A DNA stretch of 64,000 bases from Metopolophium dirhodum (GCF_019925205.1 NC_083562.1:6324001-6388000), one strand, 5' to 3'; positions 1-16,200 are shown, counted from the stretch's first letter. Notes: generated by a model from the sequence alone, not told the origin. Translations and numbers: made by a program.

Positions 1-3000
1 TGTACAGTGCGCATATATTTTAATATAGTCATTAATTTTTCAATTGAACGACACGACGTATAAACTCGGTTGCAGCCCCAATGGGGTTGCTTGGCAAATG
101 TCCCGTAGCACGAAATGTGTTCAATAATATATTTTACATTTGTACAGGGTGTTTCTACGAAAAATTTCACCACTCTCAATTGGGACGAACACGTCTCGGT
201 GAAGTGTCTCAAAGCTGAAATTTTCAAAAAAATATACAAACCTATATATTGTATACCTACATAGTTGGTAGGTACGCGTAGTTTTTCCAAACCAGCTCCT
301 GATCCCTGTCGACATTCGACGAGCACGTATACAGTGGGTTCATACCACCCCGAATTGTTAGAGAAAACATATTTTGTAATTTTATATTATGTAATTTATA
401 ATTTATATCGATTATAATATTTTATTCCACTCCCCCCCCCCCCCTCCCTCCCCGCAAAACTGAAATGATTTTCTGCGTACCTGCCAGCCAGCATGCAGCT
501 CTCTATTTGTTGGTTCGAATGGCACTCATCATGTTGAAAAATGGGACAATCACGTGACATATTATTTCACATAATATTATGGACTACGCAATAGGAATAC
601 ATTTTAAATTTAAAAATGGTATTTTATGATTGAAAATCAAAATCACACGTTTTTAAATAGAAAAAAAGATGCCTACAATTTCGTTTTTACCAGTTTCATA
701 GAATATGTTTGTCTTAATGGAGACATTAGCTGTAGGAATCCACTGTAACCATATTGCACTAACAGGTGCCTATAAGTGCATTCAACATTGTACCGGCGTT
801 GTCGTCCTGAATAATATATATTACATATGGTAGGTAGGTATATTATAATATATATCAGAGAACGACGATGATCGTTAAATGTATGTATTGCAGTAATGCA
901 GTCATATCGTCGCAAAAAAAAAGACGATAATCGCCGTCGAGAAGAGGATGCAAAAAAAAAAAAATGTGGTAAACGAGTGTGGCGAGTTCTTCTATATCGC
1001 GCGGTGGTCACTGGTCAGTGGTTAAGCGAGCAGGCAGGCAGGCAGGTAGGTAGGTACGAATATTATAGGTGTACGCATAAAAAAATAACGGCCTTGACCG
1101 ATTTTCATGGTTCGCGACCGTATACCGAGCACCGAGACATAATTGCATTTATTGTTGCCGTCGGTTATACGATTAGAACCACGATTTCACGTGTGTACTC
1201 GGACTGACCGACCATTTAACACGATACGTGTGCTATGCAGTATTTATATTTATTTGTATACACAGATATTATAAATATAATGAAAATGCGTATTACCCAT
1301 ATTATAATGCTATAAATCATATTATATTGTATTTTGTATATTATTTTTCTTCGTCGTTTTCGCGCGTATTTATGCTGCACGTCGAATTGGCCGCAAACGA
1401 CCCGAAGACAGTATAATAAGTAGGTAACAACTAATATATTTTAATATAAACGTGTTGTACGGACTATAAGTAGGTACTTATAAAATAACACTAAATACGA
1501 CGACAGCTGACTACTGACCTTCTCTAAAGATTTTATCCTGTTCGCCAAAGTAGGATGTTAAATATTGTTCTAATGTCTGATAATCTGATGACCGATGTGA
1601 CCGAGGAGGGTATAGTTTTTAGGGATACGTTCCAAAATTAGGTACCTACTTATATTATTTCATATTTTATAGTAGTCTCTGATCATCTTTTCTAGTTGCC
1701 CACATACCGCGGTATAGTCATTTCGCCATCAACATTAACCTAACTGCACTTCTCATATTTACAACCAACCGATTTTGGGTTCTACCGTCTATCGCAGCGT
1801 CATTGATATAAGACCCAGGCCAGATCGTGACGATTGATTTTTGAATTTTTACGTAGATATCTAGAAATGACGCGAGTATTATAGGTGATCGATCGAATTT
1901 TCACACTTTTGCACGACCGAATGCCGATAAATACCTACATTATATATGCAAAATTAGATTGCTTATGAACGCGTCTCGCTCGTCGCAGAGTAAAAATATG
2001 GGTACCTACGCATTATTTTGGAGCACAATTATTATTATTTCGATGACCCACCGCGTTTGGTACTGTGGGGGGGGGGGGGACGTGTTGTCGATCTAATAAT
2101 CGAAATGATTGACGAGAATCGACGAGCAGTCGCACCAAGTGTAATATAATAATATAATATATACTGTACTAATAAATATATTACGTAAAATGTTATAAAA
2201 AGACGCCTTTCTGGAGGAAGGAACACGTCACTACTCTCCTCGATACTAGAAAATCAATTAATCATATGGAGGTAATGCAAATGTCTATAATATCCGTAAA
2301 ACAAATTCAACGATTTTTAAGAAAAAAATTGTATACATGTACATTTTACAACATTACTCTCACTAATTTGTTACGAATTATAAATGTAGCTATACAAGTG
2401 TACCTATATGGGTTGAAAAGAAAATAGCTAAAATAAAAAACATAAACACGACAATTTCCATTTTCCTGTATAGGTACTCTCTGGAAATTACTCGATGTAA
2501 ACATGTACTCACCAATTTCCACGCACCCTTGTAAATCATATAAAAAATTATAAAATGTTTGCGAGAAATATTTTCTATGAATACTTATTAGAACCATTTT
2601 CGTTAAATGTGCAAGGACCATCGATATTAACAATTTCGTTCTCAACCCATTTTCCGGTTGAAACTTAATGTAAATGTACAATTATGTCTCGTTTCGAAAC
2701 ACGTTTTAACATTTTTGTTCTTTAGGTATATGTCAAATAAAATAATATGCTAATTTTAAGAAATATGATTTGTGGTACAATAACATATTACCTATATAGA
2801 TGCATAATATTCTATATTGCAATCACATTATATTTCTACTTGATACCTATACATTTTAAATATTCAACCTCGAGATTCTTTACAAAATCTAATACATTTG
2901 ATATTTAAATCTAAGAAACAAATCAGAATTAGACACTATAATAACACTGTATATCTATGTAAAATTAGAATATTTTTCAACCTTGAAATGAGGTTTTCAT

Positions 3001-6000
3001 ATATTAATCAGTATTTAAGAGAACGCCCACGCCCCACACCTATACCACTTTATCTTTGTCATTGATCTATTGTGGGTTTATACTTTTCAATTTTATGATT
3101 GATATTTTAGACAATATAATTACTTTGTAATTGAATCACGATAACAATTTAGCAAAGTAATTCAAATTTCATACGTCTTGCTGGCGGTGGCACTAAGATA
3201 AAACAAAACATTTCGCAAGAGAAAAACCAATCCATTATTTAGAATTTAAAAAAAAAAAAAGTTTTAAAACGTTTATAATTCGACAACAGATTGATAATAG
3301 CAGTAACCACTAATAATATTAAGTTAGAAAGTCTACGGTTTTTTTGTTCCTACAAATTGCTATAATATTTTACTATGTTACACGTGTAGAGAGACCATAA
3401 TAATATAATGACATTTTTGGAGTCCTCTTATTAACAATTCTGGCGGTGTATATTTTTGATTATATTTTACCTATAATAGAATATGTGCGTTTTACAGCCA
3501 TATTGTATTCTGAAGATATTATTACAATGGTTATTGCAATAAATTAATATATATATATTTTTTCATTTGTAAAGTACCTAGGGCTTATATATTGTTTCGG
3601 TTTGCTAATACTAAATGTCTAAATGTTTTTTAGCAAAATTAAACAAAATATTTATTAGGTATAATTAATTTGAGACAATGACTTCGAGAAAATTGTATGA
3701 AGCGTAATCGTTGTATTACGCAACGTTTAAGACCGAGAATGAATAATTCTCAAAAATATTTACAGTTTAAAATGTTAAGTTTGTTAATTTCCATTTCCCT
3801 TGTTCGTTGTAATAGTAACATATTTCTCACGACTCGCGAGCTTATAGTCTTAAGTGTTGTATGCATTTTACAACGAGGTATTGAGATAATTAATGACGAA
3901 AGACTATTTTCTTCCTAGAAACGTTTAATTATTAGTTATTACGAAGTCGAACAGTTATTTTAACATTAATTCAATACGATACCTATAGCCAGTACTTATT
4001 TTCCAGCCGCGCGTTAATGCTGCAATATCGTCAGCGCTGTTGACATTTTGATTCTAATACATTTACGGAATCTCGACTCTCGGTGAATATTATTACAATT
4101 CAACAATTTCGAGGACATCATATTTCTTCGATATTATCAATTTCCAAGCTGTATCATCGATAAGGAGGTATTGCAATAACAATTACATGACTAATATTAT
4201 TATACTGATTAATATTATGTTTGGTCGTGCGGATATAAGTTGATCTTTTTTAAAAATATTTTAATGTGATTTATCAAAACAACATTGAGTATGGTTTGCG
4301 TATATATTATCAAAAATTAATTATAGTTTTCATAACAAATTAAAATGTCAATTATACGAGTGCCTATATATGCGTTACATAAAGGTCTCGAAAGAAAAAA
4401 AATTGATCATATGCATTATGCATTCAAATTGATGATTTGTAAACAAGACATATTAATATTATATATTTATTATATATTTACCTATATATAATATTAATTC
4501 AAAGTGTTTATTATTAAGAGTTTAAAAGACAAATTTTAAAACATTAAAATGTCTTTTTTCATTATTACGAATAACAGTTGAAATATTTTTTTCATAGAAC
4601 AATATAACATAATACCGAACTTATGTTTGCGGTATAACTATACTATTATATTAAACGCGAATGTTTATTCAAACGAATGACTGTTACAAGTCGTTAAATG
4701 TATATTATGATACGCAGGTATATAAATTATGAACATTTTTAATGATAGTTTTCTTTCTAATTTTCCGCCAATACTATAACGAGCTTATATAACTTGGTTT
4801 ATCTAACTAGCAAATGATTATAAATTTTCCGCGAAAAATAATGAAATGATTGCTTTACAAGAAGAATAAATATAATATATAGGTATATCGATATTTAAGA
4901 AATTGAAAATCCTATTTTAGCAGTCACAACAATATTGTAAGTTATTAACCAAAAAAGAAAAAAGAAAAGAGAAAATAATTTATCTAGATTTAAAAAAAGA
5001 AAAAGATTATTGTGCGTACCTACCTATACCAAAAGATTATTATCTTAAAACCATTAAAATTAAATTTACCTTAACTAATACTGCGTATCGAATGTAAACT
5101 ATATTTGATTTTTTAATTTTAATGTATATTTTTCTCAATTACGTTCCTTATATTTATTAAATATTTAGGGCATTTTATCTGTTATGGGCCAAATGGTCCA
5201 ATTACAAATACAATAATATAAGCCTGCGTGGTATTGTCTATAGGGATAACACAAATTGTTTTTGTAATATTTCGTCTTTGTAACAGTCCTTTTTCAATGT
5301 TGAGCTTTAAAATATTCGCAAGTAATATTTTTCGCCGTCTAAACGAGTTATTCGACGAAAAAACCAACAGAAAATTTAATTAAAAAAATTAATTTAATCA
5401 CTACCTAATGAATAATGATGACGAAGACGGCAGTGTGCATTTTGAATTCTGAGTGGAACGTGAGAGCTATACGCCTATACATGTCATATAATTCCCGTCC
5501 CACCTTTTTTTTTTTTAAAGTATAGTCAATCCTAATATCGATGAAATTTATATGTATATAGGCAAAATCATTATATAACATCCAACGTACCTACCAAAGT
5601 TTGCCATTGAGTTTGGTTTGAAGTGATACTTAAATCTTAAATAGACGCCCACGATGAACGTTATATTATCGTACTTAACATTTTTTCACCAATGTGAATA
5701 GTTTTTTTTTTTTTTAATTAGATACATTACGTCGTGTACCCAATTACACTGAATAATCGCACCTATGTTGTACGCGGCACAAGCAAACGGTTAAGTTGGA
5801 AACATTATGATAAAGGTGTTCTAGGAGATCACATATACCATAGTCCTTGGGTCATTAACAATATACGACTGATCGTGTATATAGGTAAGTAATTGTTGGA
5901 TTTGAAAATTCAGAGCGAGGTCTCCACTGATATTACAAGCGCCTTGTGTTCAAGCACAGAAAGCTTATACGTTACATAAATCATCGGACCGTTAACCTCT

Positions 6001-9000
6001 AGAATAACATTTGATATTTTTTCCTTTTATTGAATTACGAAAAGAAACCGAACATCGCTATTTGTGTAGTGTGCAATATAGCAGCAGCAGGCAGCTCGAA
6101 ATTCGCATGTCTCACTAATATAGGTATAGAACAAATTACCTATGTATATACTTGTAAAAATCTATATGCCACACCGTTTTCTCGTGATCAAATCATATCC
6201 GTATAAATACATTTTTTACACAGTGTATTCAATTGTTTTTCAATAAAACTTTAGTTTCCTATCTACTATATTTAATAATAACAATAATATAATTAATAAC
6301 AAGAACAATGGAGCATAACGTTCTGATAGTCACCAGAGTTGAGTGGAAGTCTGTCAATGTCTATATATTGTCCGACTATTTCTATTCCAACGATAAATCA
6401 TTATTCATTCGAACAACGATATGTCTATGACGAAAGCGAAGTTCGGAAAAAACGATTGAGAAATTTGTTCATAGCGTGGGCGCATCTTTTTTGTAAATCT
6501 GCTTGCCCGTGTTGTTGTCAAATTATTTAATTCCTATTTTGGTGCGAATACTATAAAAATGAAAACAATTTCATTTATACACCGCATATACCTATATCAT
6601 TTGAACATTGTACAATAACATTATGTACCTACTACAATTTATAATAAATTCTATTATTCCAGTTAATATTTCAAAATAACTGCTTGCGATTCAACACAGC
6701 TAGATTTATAACAATACTAAATTGCACGTAATGCGTGTAATGCATTCATGTAAAGTAAACATAACTCGAAATAAGTGAACTCTATAGCGTTCGTACCTAT
6801 CGTATAAAGTAGGTACAATATATTTCATACACAATGCACTAACGTGATTTACATTTTGTGCACACCGTTATTGCGCAGAACGTATAATTATTAGTGACTA
6901 TAATATAGTAACTTCTTGTGCCGAAATAATAAATATGGAACAATGATTATTGTTTGTATATTTCGTTAGATTACAAAAAAAAAAAAAAAATGCACCTAAA
7001 TCAAAAAATATTGGTAGATCATTACACCTAGATCACCGAGTATCAACTCCAATATAGGTGTACGCAGCTGTTCTGTACCTACGTCTTGAAAGAAGTCGTT
7101 TATTTTTCCTTCGAAACGACGAGCTTTATCATACAAAAATTTATTAATAGGTTAACACTCAAATATAGGTACTCATTATGTTTAGCGTTTTGTAACTTTG
7201 GTATAGTCGGAACCGTTTTAATATTCCCGTTTGTGTGAAATATGCATCTACCGCGAGTGTTGATGATTATAATATTATGTTCTGTTGATCTCGACTGTAT
7301 ACCCACGGCATTATACAGCCGGTAAACATTACAATCGTACTTTTACAACAACAAAACAAGAAAATATAAATCGGTATTGAAGATTAGTTGCTTTATCACG
7401 GACGATTTTAGTCGATCGCGTGTTCGCGGGCGTCGGACATTATTATTATTATTATTGTTATAATATACGATGCAACTTCCGACATCGTTGCTGTCCGCAG
7501 GTATTGTTATATAATTTGTTGTTTCGTTTTGTAAGTAATATTTTTTCGGGGGGGGTGATCATAATAACACATGTATATAGCATGGATAATACGTCGTATA
7601 TAGGTATCGTAAATATAGGCAATAGGCATCATACGCAGTGATAACATAATATAATAATTATGAAATACCACAGTTTACTACCATGCATACAGGTTTCAAC
7701 CTGCGATTTACATAACCAAAAAACAAAGTGCGGACAAAATATAGGTATAATTATTGTATAAAAATGAAAAAAACTTGTCCACTAGTGTTGTTTTCATAAT
7801 TGAATAAAACGTGACCGCGAACGCCTAGCTTACGTACCACAATAATGATTCGTTAAATCAGAAGATGATATTATGATTATATTATTGTCATTATGATTTT
7901 GGCACACGCGTTATCCGATTTTTTTTTTTGTGTTTTATAGAATGTTTTTTTGGGAATACTCCATTATGAAATAAGAAATAAAAATTGTCAATATTTGATA
8001 ATATACAAACAATGTATATGATTTGTTTATTTGATTACACAAACTGTGATGCGATGTAAACATCGTGTTTACCATTTACCAATAGTACAGTGACCTAATT
8101 TCATAAATGTTTTATTAGTTCATTACTTATATTATATTTTTATTATGGAAAGTTAAAATTCCCTTTTTAATATACCATATTATGGGCTACGTAATATTTT
8201 AATAAATATTAAATTATCGGTATCAATATAGTCATATTCAGCTATAGTCAGTAGTTTTTAACAATTTTCGTGAATCATAATTACTTTGATGTGGGTAAGT
8301 AGTTTGTACGGTTAAACGTAATTATGTTTTTAAAGGTAAACATAATTTCTCGTCTTGCAACAATCATTGTCTAATTTTCTATATAACATAATGTGCAGAA
8401 CAATTATTATAATAATGCTCGGTCAAAAAAATAAAAATTTTTCTATTTCAAAAAATAACAATAAGTAGGTAGGTACGAGCGCACGATATTTTATTTTTTG
8501 TTATCATATACTTCCTGACAAGAAAACTCTCAGGTTCACGGAAGGAAACCGAAGTCAGTTCACAAGACAGCGTTGGAGACAAATCCAAGGATTATTAATT
8601 ATAGTGTTCTATGCAAAATTATGATCAAGGTCACCGCCAAGCTACCATTCTAATAATACAATTTACATTACACCGACGTATTATATTCTATTAAATAATA
8701 GATAACATCCTGCAGCAGTAAACACGGTTAGTTGCACTTTGCTAGTTTTCCCGTTTAAAAACTTCTGTAGGTACGTGCCAGCTGTTATTATACACTGCTA
8801 TTATAATACACTGTATAATCATTGGGCATAATTTTTTCCGCCAATTTTCATTCAGCGTCGGCGGCGCGTGTTGTCTACAATGTATCATAACAAAGTCCGC
8901 GGCCCCGAATACACATCACTATATAGGTAGTTGTGATTCTTTTTCCAGTGAATAACAATTCCAAATTTGTCCGTACCATAACCGGTCAGAAGGAAGGCAG

Positions 9001-10900
9001 CGAAAAAACGACAATTTTATTCAGGTCGTGGCGACTAAAGTGAAAGTGGTCTTAAAACCGTCCCACGAGTCTGTTTAATAATATAATGACGTAAAATATA
9101 TAACACAAACACTAACGCAAAGATGTAAATTAATTTTTTTCACTTATAATTTGTTTCTATCGTCTATGAAATAAAGACACACACACACAGATAAATAATA
9201 TTATATTAGCGGAGGTGGTCGGTATATTAATAATTTCTCTATTCAACTCAAAAACGCGTCTTTATTTTCCATATTATTATATGAACGCTGCGGTATATGT
9301 GTAACGATACTAATATATTATTATATTCTCTTACATCAGTGTTTTATATTAATGTACATTATTTTTTTTATAAATCATAGTCATTTGATTTTCGAATAAT
9401 TTTACTGCATTTTAAACATAGTTTTTTTTTTTTTTTTTGCTGTACTAAATAAACCATATTGGATAATTGCCAAAATCCACAACGTCTCTTCATTACAGCC
9501 TTTTTGTTGCCGAACACTTGATGTTCGAGGCTAAAGCAGTGAACGTGTATTATAATATTATGATGGCAAGTTTAACGATATTATATTGTACATTAAGACA
9601 AACCGGTTTTTACTTTTTCAAACTCGGCTGGTTACGCTTATTATATTCAATATTGTCCCATGTTATACATATGTATATATATTTCTCATGATATACACAA
9701 TATACATAATAATTATTACTGCAGAATATAAAACAGAATATTTATATTATAATCTCTGACATTAAATTTTGCAGCAAATTTGAGATAACCGCAGTCACAA
9801 AATGTAAATTCAACCGTATAATAAAATATTTTATTGGTAATCACGATTTTTTTTTTAAACCTGTATAAATCATATATTTTCTCATACACCAATAATACAA
9901 GTTTGGACCTTGAATATGAATTTTTTTTTTTTTTTTAAATGTCATATGTTAAGTAATGTGATCCATAATAATAATATTTGTAAGTGACTTCAATTCAACA
10001 ACATAATGGACTATATTATTTTACGTTGCACGGACGAATGTCAGGTATTCAATTAATTTTTATCGCCACTGAACCTTCTTCGTGGATTGAAAATTGCAAT
10101 ATTGAATGTCTTTTCTCGTTTGTTAATAATCTTGTAAGTATAGTAAGTCAACAGTCATCCGTGTTGAAATAAATTCAATCATTTTTCATGTTCCTGTCAT
10201 AATGTATAGAACATAATTGACGTGATAGTCATTATGTTATTATTTTTTTAATAGCCGCTTCTGTTCATCAACTGTCACTGATCAGATAAACACGAATGAT
10301 ACATGAGGTCAGTCCTTTATTTATGTTCAAAATTAAAGCTATTAATTATGTTCAATATTAATTTTGTGTATAGACTTAAAAATCAATAAACAAGCTTATA
10401 ATATTAAACACCTATAAATTTATAAAATAATGATATTACCAATATATTCATGATTCATCATCTTACACGTACGTCTGTACGGTTAACTATATGCAATAAA
10501 AATCAATTTACGCGTACCTACTATGAGAAAATGTTTTATTTGAAATATTTAATTAAATACCTAGTTACTTTCGTGCGGGTAAATTATTCGTATTTTTTTA
10601 AGTTCGCGTAATAATGAGGTAAATATTATAAATCACAAACTCGTTTAATTCGTTGTATAATACATGTAACATATATATTATAACTATAACATGTATCGCG
10701 TCGTGTAAACGTAAACGAAAGGAGTTTCGTATAGATGAGTGAAATTAAATCAAAGTCAGGTGAATTCACACATACATCGTAGGTAGGTAGTTATGTTATC
10801 GATCGAACGGCTGACTTTAAGCGTGCAATTATGAATATAGGAAAAAAATTTCCGATCTTATCCCCGTTTGCGCATTAAATAACAGCAGAGTCGGCCAATG
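1..10900. other. AT-rich non-coding tract, no gene recognised
   Basis: No open frame here shows recognisable protein character, and no paired splice sites with family motifs were found. What is present is simple sequence: a run of 13 C at 432-444, poly-A/T runs, a (TTA)n stretch near 7439-7456, and many GTAGGTA/TACCTA words scattered throughout. A TACAGGGTG word at 143-151 resembles the end of the foldback element at 27.8 kb but no partner end was found. The stretch could hold regulatory sequence or very short exons that cannot be recognised by eye. Confidence 0.6.
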
Positions 10901-10949
10901 CAATTGCATAACACTGCTGTAATATAGACATGGAAGCTTTTATCTCGTC

Positions 10950-12480
10950 GGACGAACATAATATAGGAACCTACATTTTGTCTGTGTCGAGTTGGAGCAA
11001 GTCTGTGCGATCAGCTAGTATAGGTTCATATTCGCGACGTTGGTTTTTACTTTTTTGCACAGCACCTCGCGAGATATTTTTCGATTTGAGTTCTAGAGCT
11101 GACTAATTGTTAAACTAATATTGTGCACGATAACCGAAGTGACTTTAACGCCTATGATTTATTATTGTGCAAGCGTGCAGTAGAATCTTGTGCATTTTTC
11201 CCAACGCTCAGAGAATAGTTATTACTTACGCTGTCAGATTCGTTGGTCGCGTATAGGTATCTGGCTGCTAGTGCGGTATAATATCGGTAAAAAAAATCTC
11301 TCAACAACTTGCGGATCGATCTGAGATCGAATAAACGATTCGCCGACTTGAAACGTTGTATATGGGTGAATAATTTTCGCAATGGCTGAAAACAAAATAT
11401 GTAAATATTATTTCAAACGAATGCGACGTGCCGCCTCTACCCGCGGCATCTATTTAAGACGGACGTCCACACAGGAATATTCTCATTTAGCATTAAAATA
11501 TATTCGCTTGTCGGGTCTGAACGACAACCGCGGCCGACGGGTTGTTGTTGTGTGTCTGTCGGTCGAAAGTATGATAATAATTATTTATTATTAATTTCGA
11601 ACGATATGCACATGTCTACCGTATATACGGTCATTATTCTCTTTGCCGTGCGTTCCCGCGATAAAATGTACGAAAGTACGCGTTTATATAATAACACTTT
11701 TAATAGTCGATTATTATTATTACGCGTTCTCTCCATGGTCGCGGGAGGAGACCTCGTACAATGATATTATAATATATATATATATGTAATATAATACGAT
11801 CGTCAATATTATGATAATAGCCGACGACGACGAATGGCGACGAACAATACTCGCGGGTGTACTACCTTACAGACGGCCGCCGGATTCGTATAATGTCCAT
11901 TATAATATTTTACTCTATTATTGGTTATTATTATTGTCTAACACGCGCGTTTTATTATTTTTTCGTTCACGTGCGATTCGTCATGATTCACGATCATAGA
12001 CGCAACGATACGTTGTCATTAATACTGTTATTGTGCTACAGAGTGTTATTGAAACACGCGAATGATACCAATCTAGTTTGAAAACGAATCGGATAAAAAA
12101 AAGAGAATGTGCAATGGTTTAACGACGACGACGACGACGATGACCGGTGGCGGGTGGAAGCAGCGATAGAGCACACCGATTTTTTTTTCTCGTCTTCTTC
12201 ACACGCCGCTCGCGTTTATGTTAATTCGACGAGTTTTCGAGTCAGATGACGCGAGGGATTCCAAGGTCGCGACGGAGACGCGGGCCGATGTACCTACCGA
12301 TCAATATTACGTATATTATTATTTGTTTTCTGTAGTGTATGCACGCGTCATTTAAATGGGCACCTAATCACGTTATCATTCAAATATTATTATATCGAAA
12401 TCGAAAACGCACCGGCGCGCGAGTCTAATGATGATCGTGCTAGTGGTAGTAAAAAACACAGACGCTGTCTAGTTATTTGC
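10950..12480. other. Moderately CpG-rich tract, function unknown
   Basis: Relative to its surroundings this stretch is rich in CG dinucleotides and contains several 60-75 codon open frames on both strands, none with recognisable family motifs. One minus-strand frame (11152-11382) has a good donor-like sequence, ACAGC followed by GTAAGT, so a small exon is possible. It could equally be a promoter or first-exon region. No function is assigned. Confidence 0.3.
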
Positions 12481-12650
12481 AATAATAATATGTAACATAA
12501 TATAACAATCATATATACATTGGGAGACAAATGGGCCCGAGTAGGGTGTACGCCACAGCCGGTCGTGTTGTGTAGCTATATATTATACTGTTTATTTGTT
12601 TACGGTCGTCGGTGACTATATTATACATTATTATAATAGCGTAAACTAGT

Positions 12651-13199
12651 CCCTGACGTTGCAACAAACATCGTTGGACTTCATCACATACAAAGTTAAA
12701 CGAAATCAAACCTTCCATCAACCCTTGGCCAACACTCACTTCCAAGAGACGCCACGAAGTCATAATTAATAGACTCAGAATCGGGCATACGTGGCTTACA
12801 CACAGCTTTCTCATGAGACACGACGATCCCGCCCAATGCACAACCTGCGGAGAAGCTCTAACTATCAAACACGTCCTTCTACACTGCCGAAATTTTACAG
12901 ATACCAGAACCTCCTTAAACATTCCAGAACACCTCTACGAAGCACTCGGACCGGATTATGAAAATTCTATTAATATTTTAACTTTCCTAAAAATAACCAA
13001 ACTTTATAACCTCATATGATTTCATATGTTTTCCTAGATGTTTTCCCCTGCGTTAATTGCACATACCAAGAATAATTTTATTGTTATATTATAAAATGTA
13101 TTGTAAATTGTACCTGTATATATAAGTAATATTTTAAAATATGTAAGCTAATAACCTTAGTTGTTGAGGCTTTAAAGTAATAAAAAAAAAAAAAAAAAA
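12651..13199 (+). mobile_element. 5'-truncated non-LTR retrotransposon (LINE) 3' end
   Basis: This is the 3' end of a LINE inserted in plus orientation. The open frame (about 12655 to the stop at 13017-13019) encodes the C-terminal tail of an RT/RNase H polyprotein, including LNEIKPSINPWPTL, RLRIGHTWLTH and a zinc-knuckle-like C-X2-C-X7-H-X4-C (CTTC...H...C) before the end at KLYNLI. A short 3'UTR follows and then an A tail of about 18 nt. The flanks carry a likely target-site duplication of roughly 15 bp, reading AATAGCGTA with an ACTA continuation on both sides and one or two mismatches. Everything upstream of the tail is missing, as expected for incomplete reverse transcription. The frame is intact over this fragment, which points to a fairly young insertion. 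The exact clade was not determined. Confidence 0.85.
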
Positions 13200-13213
13200 T
13201 AGCGTATACTATT

Positions 13214-16200
13214 TTGTATTTAATATAATATTAATATGGTCATTAACATAGTCCCACGCCGCGGCAACGATAATAATATATTGTTCCGGACCGTTTTCGT
13301 CGTCGGACGTTTTTTCGTTTTGCGAAATTTGATAGGACGGTTTTCGAGTGGCACCGCCTCCGAACGACGGTTGTATTTTTTTTCTAGCGATTTGCTTATG
13401 AATAATTACGATTTTACACAATTTATATCATCGCCGACGCCAACGCCTAATTATTGAATCAATTATAGGTAGACGAGGGTGGCTGTGTCAGAGATCGACC
13501 TCCTTCTCCTTCTTCTTCGCGCAACGTTTCTAATGGTGTTGCTCATCATACGTAAATACGTATAATATATAGATAAATATTAAATAGCTATTCGTTTCAA
13601 CAATGATGATTTTTTTTTTCATTCTCATTTGGGTCATTTAAAAAAGGTACCGCACGTTTGTTCCATTATATTATATTTGAATGGGTAGTATAATATTATA
13701 TTGTCGAATTTTAATCATTACCATTAAGAGGTCACTTTCCTAATTTTTGAAAAAAATCACTCCAAGACTGCAAAAAATGCAAGCAGACTGCACTTGTTTC
13801 CAACAAACCTTATTATTAAGAAAATTATATATTATATTCTACTAAAATATTAATACACCACTCGTTTAATCGTTATTCCTTTAGTCCTGATGTTAAATTT
13901 TAAATTTCACCGATGGTCTTCTGGAGACTGAATTTGCTCGGCACTTGCACAGTTAGAATTGCACCTGCAGCACTGTGGTAGAGCTCTGAATCCCTGAATG
14001 GATTGCAAAATTTTCTCGCACTATCCCGGCGCGCCCATTTCGAAGAGCTGACCAACTCTAAAGGGGGTCGTGATTGCACAGCTCCTGCAGTTTGCATAAT
14101 ATTTATGTACAATATATTATATCAGTGGTCGGAAGAAACGCGTTCCAATGATTTCGTACGATTTTCAACTTTTTCAAAGGGGATTTTCGAGCACTGATAT
14201 AATAGCATACCCTGCACCTGCAGTATAGCCGTAAAGTCTAATATAATATAATGACCGACAAAAGAGAAGAAACGAAACTTATCCATCTAGCAATATTATC
14301 GATATTCGTTTCTCATTTTACTTGCTATATTCAGTAGTCTCAATACATATAGGCGTACATATACTATTATTATAGTTTATTCAATATTATAATATTGTGC
14401 AGTGCACGAACAGCATACTAGGTTAGGTCGAGACGTCAAGTGATATAGGTACACCGTAAACCGAATGTAAAAAGTTTTTTTTTCGCAAATAACCTATAAT
14501 AATACATAATACAAGTATTATATATTAATATTATGTATTATATTATGTTTCACGACGAAATGCTCGTATTACCGTATAAGATTTTAACGATAAACCGCAT
14601 TTATCGTGTCTATTGATTATTTTAAAATGATCATTTGTACTAACTAATGTATAGGTACTATATTGTAAATATTATTCCACGATCGTTATGGATTTAGTCA
14701 TTGATATAATGTATTTACCCGGAAATTATAACTCTGCATGTAGGTAGATACGATAACTTGAAAATTTTAATTATTGAAAAACCTCGTTGCAATAGAGTAA
14801 TTCAATTTAAAGTTTATTGTGTAAAAAAATTACGTATATAGGTACGTACACACAATTTGAGTTGACGTAGGCTGGTACACATTCGCATAATATATGTAAA
14901 TTATAATAGATCTTATAATATATTATATTACATCGAAAACATTGTGATGCAATTACTCGACGTCCCTTTAAACTTGAGCAGTGAGCACTCAAGTCAATCG
15001 GCATATTATTTTAACGAGATTGTAACGGAGACACAAAAAATTACGCGACTCTATACTATTTGATGGACAGAAAACTGTGTGCAAAGCGTATTATTATAAT
15101 TGCAGTACCTATCATTAAATATTTTTTATATTTCAAACAAAAAAAAAGGGCCTATGAAAAATGTATCGATATCGACATATCAATAATTAATAACCATAAT
15201 ATAATATACTGTATCAGTTGTAAATTATAATGAAACATTTTACTTTTAATTGTAATGCATAGAACGCCACGGCGTACATAACGCGGAACTTTCTAACTTT
15301 ATAATTATGTAGCATTCATATTTTTAACTCGAGCCATTAAAAAGTTATGTCATATTAATTCGTATGTTACTGCTCGCCTCGTGTCTTTGACGATTGATAA
15401 AAATCATATCTTATATGTTATGATGTTAATAATTCTAAATACGCCTAATGGAGAAAAGAATTTCCTGTCATACGCGATTAGCAGCAATCGTATTATAGTT
15501 ATACAATGGAAAATTAAAATCTAAACGATGAAAATATTAGCATATTTTTCGCAACATAACGGTGTTATTTTTGCGTCGGTAATATAATTTCCAAAGCATA
15601 ATATGCGTATCGTCAAACAATACAAAAACAACAAAAACAAAAATAGCCAAGTTTGTCATTTTCGTTCTTTGCATCATGTTCGCACTCATATCATAACGAC
15701 CGCACGTAGGTATGATGAATGAACGATTAGAGGCAGTTTTCAAAGAAACCATTAAAAAGTTTTAAAAACTATACGCGTACAAGGCACTTGCGATTGGTCT
15801 GGGCCGGCTGTGTAGGTCGACTACGCGCGTATACAGTAATGACAGGCAAAGAGCACACACACGCTCACACACAGCGGCATATTAACGATGGGATGATATT
15901 GTATTTTATTAAACGAACACAAGCATATTATAACACACACGACCTCTCGTCGTGGCTTCGGGGTAGGCGAAACGAAATTATTGTTTTCCGGCTAATGACA
16001 ATACTTATACGGTCGAACTCATAACAAATATAATATATTATATTTGTATTATATTATATTATATACTATCTATAATACAAGAGCAGTGAGTAATTTACGC
16101 GCATTAATAAAATAATAAATAAAAAAAAAACGTATAATCATAGCAATTTAAAACTTAAAATCCAAGGATATACGTCTGCCGGTGTTTGCGAGAAAGGCAT

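Noticed and set aside
12509..12922. 137-codon minus-strand ORF
   Set aside because: It is the antisense shadow of the LINE coding tail.
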